Source of the DNA: Geminisphaera colitermitum TAV2
Lineage (GTDB): Bacteria; Verrucomicrobiota; Verrucomicrobiia; Opitutales; Opitutaceae
Assembly (NCBI RefSeq): GCF_000171235.2
Contig: NZ_ABEA03000040.1
Coordinates: 77 to 64,076, forward strand
DNA: 64,000 nt
Direction: 5' to 3'
Shown here: positions 8,947-15,820 of the stretch, piece after piece
Layout: each line of letters starts with the position of its first letter
How positions within the stretch are numbered: position 1 is the first letter of the stretch
Program-made: the position numbers and the translations under genes
The notes under the pieces: generated by a model
What the model saw: the letters and a program-made list of their open reading frames with translations, nothing else
Told to the model about the DNA's origin: nothing
Databases searched by the model: none

Positions 8947-9321
8947 TCACGAGATTGAAGCCCAGAGGATGGCACACCTGAATTGGACGGCAGCGAGGAA
9001 AGAGGAGGCTCGTTTTGCGTATCGGGTTGCGATGCCGCGCCATTGCTTGAGTCGTAGGAATGCATTTTCTACCAGATGCCTGATCCGATAAAGATAAGGG
9101 TCATATTCGCGTTGTTCTATGCGATTGGTCTTTGGAGGAATCTGCGGGCAGATGCCTGCGGCCTGCGCCATTTCGATGATGGCGTTGGTGTCATATCCCT
9201 TGTCGGCGATCAGATGGTCTGCGGCAATGCCTTCAATCAACCTGCCAGCCTGTGTGCAATCAGCCGTGGAACCCGCTGTAACAATGACTCGCACCGGCAT
9301 ACCATGCGCATCCACGGCCAA
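8947..9321 (-). CDS. IS5-type transposase, second ORF (orfB)
   Basis: 124 residues holding the rest of the DDE domain: the second aspartate in HLIADKGYDT and the C-terminal glutamate region LVENAFLRLKQWRGIATRY. It has no start signal of its own and is expected to be made as an orfA-orfB fusion after a -1 shift at 9340-9348. The final codons run into the terminal inverted repeat. Confidence 0.88.
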   Translation of the reverse strand: MAVDAHGMPVRVIVTAGSTADCTQAGRLIEGIAADHLIADKGYDTNAIIEMAQAAGICPQIPPKTNRIEQREYDPYLYRIRHLVENAFLRLKQWRGIATRYAKRASSFLAAVQFRCAILWASIS

Positions 9322-9728
9322 ATGTAGTTTGGTGTTTCGCCCCCTTTTGTCAGACCGATCGCCTCGTTTCCACCTCTGGCTCCCGCCGCATGCGGATGGA
9401 TTTTGACATGACTGGCATCAATCATCAGCCACTCAAAATCGGGCTCGTTCATCAGTTCCGACAACAGGCGCTCCCAATGCCCCTTGTCTCTCCAGCGACA
9501 AAAACGCCTGTGCGTGTTGCCCCACCCTCCGTAATCCTCTGGAAGATCCCTCCAAGGCGCACCAGTGCGTAAAATCCACAGAACCGCGTTGAGGAACTTG
9601 CGGTTGTCCTCCGCCACCCCTCCCCACGCTCCTTTCCTTCCAGGTAGCAGCGGCTCCAGAACGCTCCAAACTCGGTCCGAAATGTCGTGACGGTGTTGAT
9701 CTTTCGCCATGCTGACATTCTCCATCAC
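9237..9728 (-). CDS. IS5-type transposase, first ORF (orfA)
   Basis: 163 residues. The N-terminal IS5-like domain (SDRVWSVLEPLLPGRKG, then WILRTGAPWRDLPEDYGGW) and the first catalytic aspartate (LMIDASHVKIHPHAAG) are here. The frame reads through LTKGG into nonsense (ETPNYIWPW), while the true continuation GRNTKLHLAVDAHG is one base back. The minus strand carries A4G5 at 9340-9348, a classic slippery site for a programmed -1 shift that joins orfA to orfB in the IS427 group. Start may be the ATG at 9710 (MAKDQHRHD). Confidence 0.88.
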   Translation of the reverse strand: MMENVSMAKDQHRHDISDRVWSVLEPLLPGRKGAWGGVAEDNRKFLNAVLWILRTGAPWRDLPEDYGGWGNTHRRFCRWRDKGHWERLLSELMNEPDFEWLMIDASHVKIHPHAAGARGGNEAIGLTKGGETPNYIWPWMRMVCRCESLLQRVPRLIAHRLAG

Positions 9729-9769
9729 GAAAAAAAACAGTCAACCTTATCTCGTGACTACACGCTCTA

Positions 9770-9848
9770 CCGCATATACTCCAAACACATCGACATCCTC
9801 ACGGTTGTCCATGTGAAGAGGAGTTTGTCGCTGGATGCGGTCGAGTGA
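9770..9848 (+). pseudogene. ParE/RelE-type toxin, C-terminal fragment
   Basis: Reading the plus strand just right of the IS end gives YRIYSKHIDILTVVHVKRSL...AVE followed by TGA at 9846-9848. That is the typical last beta strand and tail of ParE/RelE toxins (YRIY...ILTVVH). The N-terminal two thirds and any antitoxin are absent. The cut is exactly at the TA beside the insertion sequence. Short, so identification rests on motif recognition only. Confidence 0.6.
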
Positions 9849-9882
9849 GTTCTGTCGCTCTGGCAGCGGGATCGAAAGGGAC

Positions 9883-10986
9883 TCAGTTGTTGAACCGGAA
9901 CAGGGCCACGTCGCCGTCCTGGAAGACGTATTCTTTGCCTTCGAGGCGGTATTTGCCGGCTTCGCGGGCGGCGGCGGTGCTGCCGAGGCGGACGAGGTCT
10001 TCGTAGCTCACGACCTCGGCCTTGATGAAACCTTTCTCGAAATCCGTGTGGATCACGCCGGCGGCCTGCGGGGCTTTCCAGCCTTTCACGATGGTCCAGG
10101 CGCGGACTTCCTTCTCGCCGGCGGTGAAATAGGTTTGCAGGCCGAGGAGCGCATAAGTGGCGCGGATCAATGACGAAACGCCGGAGTCATCGACACCGAG
10201 ATCCTTCAAAAACTCCTTCGCTTCCTCGGCACTGAGTTCGACAAGTTCGGATTCGATGCGCGCGCTGATGGGCACGTAGGCGGCGTCGTGATGCGTGCGC
10301 ACAAACTCGGCGACTTGCTTCACGAATGGATTTTCCTCGGCGGTGGCGAGGTCGCCTTCGGCCACGTTGCAGGCGTAGAGCACGGGCTTGGCGCTGAGGA
10401 GTTGGAACAACTTCAACAGGCGCGCCTCCTCTTCGTTCACGGGAAGGATGTTGGCGGGTTTGTTCTGGTCGAGATGGGGGATGAGACGTTCGCAGAGGGC
10501 GGCTTCGGCCTGGGCTTCCTTGTCGCCGCTCTTGGCTTTTTTCTGGGTTTTTTCGAGGCGTTTCTGGACGGAGTCGAGATCGGCGAGGACGAGTTCGGTG
10601 GTGATGACTTCGATGTCACGCACGGGGTCAATGCTGCCCATCGTGTGCACGATGTCGCTGTCCTCAAAGCAGCGGACGACCTGCACGATGGCGTCCACTT
10701 CGCGGATGTTGGCGAGGAACTGGTTGCCGAGACCTTCGCCCTTGCTCGCGCCTTTGACGAGGCCGGCGATGTCCACCATTTCGATGGCGGCGGGGATGAC
10801 GACTTGGGTCTTGGCGATTTTTTGGAGGACGTAGGCGCGTTCATCCGGCACGGTGACGACGCCGACGTTGGGGTCGATGGTGCAGAACGGATAATTGGCC
10901 GCCTCCGCCTTGCGGGAGCGGGTGAGCGCGTTGAAGAGGGTGGACTTGCCGACGTTGGGCAGACCGACGATGCCAGCTTTTAACAT
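9883..10986 (-). CDS. ychF: redox-regulated ribosome-binding GTPase/ATPase YchF (OLA1 family)
   Basis: The 367-residue protein has the Obg-related G domain: P-loop GLPNVGKST at about 6-14, YPFCTIDPNVGVV (switch I), DIAGLVKGASKGEGLGN (switch II, about 68-84), a coiled-coil insertion (KRLEKTQKKAKSGDKEAQAE), and the degenerate base-specificity motif NVAEGD, which in YchF favours ATP. The C-terminal TGS domain follows (WTIVKGWKAPQAAGVIHTDF...). The ATG at 10986 begins at the conserved MLKAGIVG; a 49-codon upstream extension covers a palindromic repeat and is not real. The gene sits intact between the two inverted insertion sequences. Confidence 0.96.
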   Translation of the reverse strand: MLKAGIVGLPNVGKSTLFNALTRSRKAEAANYPFCTIDPNVGVVTVPDERAYVLQKIAKTQVVIPAAIEMVDIAGLVKGASKGEGLGNQFLANIREVDAIVQVVRCFEDSDIVHTMGSIDPVRDIEVITTELVLADLDSVQKRLEKTQKKAKSGDKEAQAEAALCERLIPHLDQNKPANILPVNEEEARLLKLFQLLSAKPVLYACNVAEGDLATAEENPFVKQVAEFVRTHHDAAYVPISARIESELVELSAEEAKEFLKDLGVDDSGVSSLIRATYALLGLQTYFTAGEKEVRAWTIVKGWKAPQAAGVIHTDFEKGFIKAEVVSYEDLVRLGSTAAAREAGKYRLEGKEYVFQDGDVALFRFNN

Positions 10987-11083
10987 AAGCCGCCGAACTT
11001 CGCAGCGCCGCCAACCGGGGGCAAGGAGGGAAAAAGCTGAAAAGCTAGAGCAGTATAAGTTGAGATATAGCCGTTGTCTTAAC

Positions 11084-11187
11084 GGTAGGGAGGCCTCTCC
11101 GAGGCCTCCGTCGTGCGTGGTGGGAGGATGCAAAACTCATCAGTGAATGGAGCGTGGTTTCGGAGGCCTCGGAGAGGCCTCCCTACC
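11084..11187. repeat. palindromic repeat, family A (GGTAGGGAGGCCTCTCCGAG)
   Basis: Perfect 27-base inverted arms at 11084-11110 and 11161-11187. The flanking AGTTGAGAT/TAGCCGTTGTCTTAAC and GGCTACA are conserved in the copy at 40183-40322 in inverted orientation. A MITE-like or REP-like mobile palindrome is likely. It sits upstream of ychF and may contribute to its leader. Confidence 0.85.
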
Positions 11188-11211
11188 AGGTATCAAATGG
11201 CTACAGTTTAA

Positions 11212-12038
11212 GAGATTATCCCTAAATTACTCTTGATATTCAGGAGAAGAAAGAAGAGAGAGGAGCATGAGTCGAACGAAGCCATGGGAAGTGAGTGACG
11301 GATTGTGGGAGCGTTCTGGAGCCGCTGCTACCTGGAAGGAAAGGAGCGTGGGGAGGGGTGGCGGAGGACAACCGCAAGTTCCTCAACGCGGTTCTGTGGA
11401 TTTTACGCACTGGTGCGCCTTGGAGGGATCTTCCAGAGGATTACGGAGGGTGGGGCAACACGCACAGGCGTTTTTGTCGCTGGAGAGACAAGGGGCATTG
11501 GGAGCGCCTGTTGTCGGAACTGATGAACGAGCCCGATTTTGAGTGGCTGATGATTGATGCCAGTCATGTCAAAATCCATCCGCATGCGGCGGGAGCCAGA
11601 GGTGGAAACGAGGCGATCGGTCTGACAAAAGGGGGCGAAACACCAAACTACATTTGGCCGTGGATGCGCATGGTATGCCGGTGCGAGTCATTGTTACAGC
11701 GGGTTCCACGGCTGATTGCACACAGGCTGGCAGGTTGATTGAAGGCATTGCCGCAGACCATCTGATCGCCGACAAGGGATATGACACCAACGCCATCATC
11801 GAAATGGCGCAGGCCGCAGGCATCTGCCCGCAGATTCCTCCAAAGACCAATCGCATAGAACAACGCGAATATGACCCTTATCTTTATCGGATCAGGCATC
11901 TGGTAGAAAATGCATTCCTACGACTCAAGCAATGGCGCGGCATCGCAACCCGATACGCAAAACGAGCCTCCTCTTTCCTCGCTGCCGTCCAATTCAGGTG
12001 TGCCATCCTCTGGGCTTCAATCTCGTGACTACACGCTC
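11212..12038 (+). mobile_element. IS5-type element, copy 2, chimeric and probably immobile
   Basis: From about 11308 to 12038 the sequence matches copy 1 in inverted orientation and ends with the same terminal repeat (12020-12038). The left 100 bases are different: they encode MSRTKPWEVSDGLW, the start of a related but distinct IS5-type transposase, and the left terminal repeat does not match the right one. The junction in GGAGCGTTCTGG leaves the transposase one base out of frame. The left boundary (GAGATTATCC) is a guess. This looks like a recombinant between two sister elements. Confidence 0.75.
11267..12028 (+). pseudogene. IS5-type transposase, chimeric and frameshifted
   Basis: The start MSRTKPWEVSDGLWER is in one frame. 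The orfA core VLEPLLPGRKGAWGG to DASHVKIHPHAAG is in a second, shifted by one base at the hybrid junction near 11310. The orfB part (HLAVDAHG to RLKQWRGIATRY) is in a third after the A4G5 slippery site at 11627-11635. The last shift is the normal programmed one; the first is damage. Without correction no full transposase can be made from this copy, although copy 1 could act on it if the ends allowed. Confidence 0.75.
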
Positions 12039-12114
12039 TAGCCAAAAGTGATACCAAATCGGAGAAATGGGTGAAACACTTGATTCTTACAATGATCCGC
12101 CGTATGAGCAAACG

Positions 12115-12126
12115 CCCCCCCCCCCC
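12115..12126 (+). repeat. C12 tract at the start of a LacI gene
   Basis: The tract separates a conserved upstream sequence that encodes MIRRMSKR (ATG at 12092) from the body of the regulator. With 13 Cs (or 10) the two would be one frame, exactly as in the paralogue at 21323. Confidence 0.85.
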
Positions 12127-12135
12127 TCTCTCTCC

Positions 12136-13248
12136 ATGCCAGCCCCTGACAACAAACTGCAAACCATCGCCGACCTTGCCGGAGTGTCGCGCATGACGGT
12201 GTCGCGGGCCCTGCGCAACCAGCCCAACGTCCGCGCCGAACTCCGTGAACGTATCCAAAAAATTGCTACCGAGATCGGTTACCGGCCCAATCCGCTGATC
12301 TCAACACTCATGGCCGACCTCAAACGCAACCGCAGCCGCCAGCGCGGACGCGGACAGGGAGCCGGCCCCGGCAACGAAGAACGTTCACCCGAAGTCATCG
12401 CCTTTCTCACCGCCGATCCTGAAGGACGCGACCAGTGGCGGCGTTCGGAAACGGTGGAACTCTTTCACACCGGTGCCGCGGAGCGCGCCGCGCAACTCGG
12501 TTACCGCCTCGAACACTTCTGGGCCAAGGAGGACGGCATGACCCCTGCGCGCCTCTCGCGCGTGCTCTGGTCGCGCGGCATCAGCGGCTTGCTCCTCGCG
12601 CCGTCGTGGATGTCATTCCAACACGACTACCCCGAGTTTGACTGGTCGCGTTTTTCCGCCGCCTGCCTCGGCTACACCATGTCGCAACCCGATTTGCACC
12701 GCGCCTGCAACAACCAATACCTCACCATGCGCGGCGCGTTGCGACGCCTGCGCAAACTCGGTTACCACCGCATCGGCCTTGCCATTAGCCGCTCGGACGA
12801 CAACCGCGTGCTCAATCACTGGCAGGCCGCCTACCTCGCCGATCAGACCGCGCACGATGTAGCGGAATCCCGGATACCCGTTTTCCTGAGCGATCAAGTC
12901 ATGGAGATGCCCGTCAACCGGCGTCCATTCCAAAACTGGGTAAAGCAACACATGCCCGACGTAGTCGTCTCCGTGCATCACGGTTTCCTGCGCGACTGGA
13001 TGGAAGAGACCGGCTTGCGCGTGCCGGAGGACATCGGTTATGCCGACCTTGATTTATCGGGCGACATGTTTGGACGCGTCGCCGGCATGGATCAAAACAG
13101 CCGTTTTGTCGGCGCGGCGGCCATCGACTTGATTGTCGGGCAACACCACCGCAACGAACGCGGCATCCCCGCCATGCCCACCATTACCTCTGTCAACGGA
13201 AGCTGGCGCGACGGAGAAACAGTGTGCAAACAAGTCGCAAAAAATTGA
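12136..13248 (+). CDS. LacI-family transcriptional regulator
   Basis: A 370-residue regulator with an N-terminal helix-turn-helix (TIADLAGVSRMTVSRALRNQ), the hinge region and a periplasmic-binding-protein-like effector domain (RKLGYHRIGLAI, TGLRVPEDIGYADLDL). It should repress or activate a sugar-use operon in response to a sugar. I give the ATG at 12136, but the upstream stretch at 12092-12114 is nearly identical to the start of the LacI gene at 21323 (MIRRMSKR) and would be in frame if the C12 tract had 13 Cs, so the true product may be 14 residues longer and subject to slippage. It converges on the 13265-15820 gene with a 16-base gap. Confidence 0.92.
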   Translation: MPAPDNKLQTIADLAGVSRMTVSRALRNQPNVRAELRERIQKIATEIGYRPNPLISTLMADLKRNRSRQRGRGQGAGPGNEERSPEVIAFLTADPEGRDQWRRSETVELFHTGAAERAAQLGYRLEHFWAKEDGMTPARLSRVLWSRGISGLLLAPSWMSFQHDYPEFDWSRFSAACLGYTMSQPDLHRACNNQYLTMRGALRRLRKLGYHRIGLAISRSDDNRVLNHWQAAYLADQTAHDVAESRIPVFLSDQVMEMPVNRRPFQNWVKQHMPDVVVSVHHGFLRDWMEETGLRVPEDIGYADLDLSGDMFGRVAGMDQNSRFVGAAAIDLIVGQHHRNERGIPAMPTITSVNGSWRDGETVCKQVAKN

Positions 13249-13264
13249 GGAGCGAAAGCGGATT

Positions 13265-15820
13265 TCAAGGTGTCAGGTGGAAGCCTTGTCCCTCGCCGTA
13301 GTCGGCGCGACCTCGGGGATTTTCGAGCATTGGAAACGGCTTCGCAAGCACAGGCACGCCATCGCGAGTGCAAGTTTCGCGATGGGAGAGAAACAATTCG
13401 CCGTTGCGCGGAGCAACATAACGGACGCTCTCACCGTCCCCGCCAACAATGGTGATCTTCGCATCACGTAACGCGGTGCGAAATTGTTCAAACGAGCCGT
13501 AGTCGTCCCGGCTGCCCGCCTGTAAAATCCAGATATTTCGTTTTTCCCCGCACAACAACTCGCGGTCCTTCCAAGCGCCATCGTTGGTGGCGACGTATTT
13601 TTTAAGTGAATACACTCCAATGTAAGCGTCGCCCTTGCGACCGCACAACCAGCGTCCGGCCTCCGCAACCTCGTCAAAGTCGGAACGAGGGAAATAACAA
13701 TGCGTCAGCCCGGAGACATCCGGGATGTCGTAAATGTAAGCGAGAATGTCGCCGCTAACGATGGTTTTGGGGACGCGGAATTGTCCCCCCCAGTAGGACG
13801 GACGCGCATCCGGACCGGGATTGTCGAAACAGGAGACAAAGACGGGGACGCCACCTTTGAGCGTAATCTGTCCGGCGTGGGCCTGCGCGTTAAAGGGACC
13901 AAGCCGAGCCTCGACCATGCCGGAAACCATGTAGTCGTCGCGGCGCTTGGTGAGACAGTTTATGCCACCCTTGGCTTCGGGATTCCAAACGAATGATCCC
14001 ATGCGCGAACGTGTTGCCAGCGGTGCGGTGTCCATCGCCATTTCCAATACCGCCGGCGACGGAGCGTAAGCACCCGTGGCCAGCGCAACGGCACCGATGG
14101 AACAGCTTTGGTTGAGACTTTTTGGTTGACCGAAAAGCAGCCAGATGATTGGGCGCAAAGCCTCCAGTTCAGGATGGAGAATGCTTTGCTCGTAGGCGCG
14201 CCCGTGCGTCGTAGCGAGCGTCCCGTGGAAGTGGTGCGAGGCGAGGATGAACGTCAGCAAATCCAGCAATCCGCCCGCCAGTTTTTTGGTTTCGCTGCCA
14301 TCGGGTGCGAACTGAAAGAGGTTTAGCATGGCGAGCAAATCCTCCTCGAAATACGTGTTTGAGAACCACTCCTCGAAGCCGTGTTTTGTCCGGTCGAACA
14401 TCCATTCATTGGCGAGGCGCGCGCCCTTTTCGACGTGTTGCGCGCCACTCATTCCGTTGTTGGAAAACGTGGCATCGGGGAACAATTGCCCGGCGAGAAA
14501 CTCCGCGCTGTGGAATAGGATTTGGTGATTTTCCGAGCGCGTGAACATCATCGTCGCGCCCGGTTCATCCTCCCAGTATTTGAAATTCAGGATGGTTTGT
14601 TTGAGGCGCGCTCGCGTGGTGTCCAGGAAATCCGGATTGTCGCGATGCAGATAAAAAAGGCGCAGCAATCCGTGCATCGAAAAATCCGCGCAGTCGAAAC
14701 GGCGGTCTATGTAGTCAAGGGCCGCGTTGAAATTTTCTTGGTTCTGGTCCGGGAAATTACCGCCAGTGGCGAGACGGGAAAGTTCGATAAAAAACCATTC
14801 TCGAATGTTTTTCGTTGCGCTGGTGCGGGCGAGTTGCGCCGTACGCTGCAGGAGCCATGCCTTGCGCGCCACGATGTCGTTCGTGTCGGGCGTTGCATCC
14901 ATGTTTGCCCGCCAAAAAACGAGTTGAGCGACATCGGCCAAACGATCGCCGGCGTCGCTCGTGTAATCGAAGGTCACCGTGCATTGCCCTCCGCGCGGCA
15001 GTTCTCCGGCCCGGATAAGAACGGTTTCCTCCGACGGAAAAAATTCTCGCGTCAGCAACACAGGATTTTCCAATTGGGCGGCGTTTTTCGCATAAAACCT
15101 TGCCGTCAGTTTTCCGTTTTTCGCAGAGTCCGGCGGCTTGTTTCCTCGCAGCGAAAGGACATCGCGGGCGGGGTCATTTGCGAGGAGCAGCGAGTCAGGG
15201 AAATGCAACGAGACGAACCATTTTTCGAGTGTTTCGCGCTCTGCGATTTTCGCCAGCGGCAGACGCGCCTCGACCCGCCCGCCTTGCCAGACCAGTTCAA
15301 AGCTGTTGACGGCGTGAACGTGTGCATTGGTCAACACGATGAGCAGGCGGTTGACGCCGACCTTGAGTCGTACCGTCACCGCGGATGTGGAGGCGACACG
15401 GCCAAGCGAGTGGTGCGAAAAGATTTTTTCGCCGTTGAGCCAGACATCCGCACTGCCGGTGAGTGCCAGCAAAAAATTCTCCATGCGTTCGGCGGGGGAG
15501 ACGATTTCCGTGCAGGCGAAGGTTTGGAGTGTGCGGGCGAACGCACCACCGCCGGAAAGCATGAACTTGTTTTCGCCCGGTGCGAACCGCCGTAAGGTCC
15601 ACGTTTTTTCAATGCTGCGAAAACGCAGTTCTTCCCCTTCGCGGAGGGTTTCGCTGGCGAGTTGTGCGACGGTCGCGTCCGCTGCGTCGAAGAATTGCTG
15701 ATACGGCGACAGCGGCACGTCGTAACTGTCGGTGTAGAGATGCGAGACATCCGTCGAATAGGGGCCGGCAAACAGCCAGCACGTCAGCGCGGTGCCCTGC
15801 GTCAAAACCTGTGAGATCAT
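13265..15820 (-). CDS. large hypothetical protein, probable glycan-active enzyme
   Basis: 851 residues without a signal peptide or membrane segment, so probably cytoplasmic. I do not recognise the family. The N-terminal third looks like a beta-sandwich with a jelly-roll ligand-binding flavour (SGSADVWLNGEKIF-like phrase LTGSADVWLNGEKIFSHHSL, typical of glycosidase accessory domains). The middle is helix-rich with many Trp/His/Asn residues (TRSENHQILFHSAEFLAGQL) resembling alpha/alpha toroid lyases or glycosidases. The C-terminal third is beta-rich. Its ATG overlaps the stop of the upstream hydrolase by 4 bases (ATGA), so the two are translationally coupled and likely act on the same polysaccharide. 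Confidence 0.8.
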   Translation of the reverse strand: MISQVLTQGTALTCWLFAGPYSTDVSHLYTDSYDVPLSPYQQFFDAADATVAQLASETLREGEELRFRSIEKTWTLRRFAPGENKFMLSGGGAFARTLQTFACTEIVSPAERMENFLLALTGSADVWLNGEKIFSHHSLGRVASTSAVTVRLKVGVNRLLIVLTNAHVHAVNSFELVWQGGRVEARLPLAKIAERETLEKWFVSLHFPDSLLLANDPARDVLSLRGNKPPDSAKNGKLTARFYAKNAAQLENPVLLTREFFPSEETVLIRAGELPRGGQCTVTFDYTSDAGDRLADVAQLVFWRANMDATPDTNDIVARKAWLLQRTAQLARTSATKNIREWFFIELSRLATGGNFPDQNQENFNAALDYIDRRFDCADFSMHGLLRLFYLHRDNPDFLDTTRARLKQTILNFKYWEDEPGATMMFTRSENHQILFHSAEFLAGQLFPDATFSNNGMSGAQHVEKGARLANEWMFDRTKHGFEEWFSNTYFEEDLLAMLNLFQFAPDGSETKKLAGGLLDLLTFILASHHFHGTLATTHGRAYEQSILHPELEALRPIIWLLFGQPKSLNQSCSIGAVALATGAYAPSPAVLEMAMDTAPLATRSRMGSFVWNPEAKGGINCLTKRRDDYMVSGMVEARLGPFNAQAHAGQITLKGGVPVFVSCFDNPGPDARPSYWGGQFRVPKTIVSGDILAYIYDIPDVSGLTHCYFPRSDFDEVAEAGRWLCGRKGDAYIGVYSLKKYVATNDGAWKDRELLCGEKRNIWILQAGSRDDYGSFEQFRTALRDAKITIVGGDGESVRYVAPRNGELFLSHRETCTRDGVPVLAKPFPMLENPRGRADYGEGQGFHLTP

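Larger units (their letters stand above)
8937..9767 (-). mobile_element. IS5-type insertion sequence (two-ORF, frameshifted), copy 1
   Basis: An 831-base element bounded by perfect 19-base terminal inverted repeats GAGCGTGTAGTCACGAGAT at 8937-8955 and 9749-9767, each flanked by TA. The transposase is encoded on the minus strand in two overlapping frames. The right part is identical to copy 2 at 11.3-12.0 kb, which lies in the opposite orientation. The flanks belong to unrelated genes (LacI fragment and ParE fragment), pointing to a past recombination through this element. Confidence 0.9.

Noticed and set aside
8514-9890. Reading the LacI gene continuously across the IS5-type element
   Set aside because: A frame can be joined through the TA target, but the added residues do not resemble a LacI domain, while the plus strand gives a clear ParE ending. 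The match is accidental.
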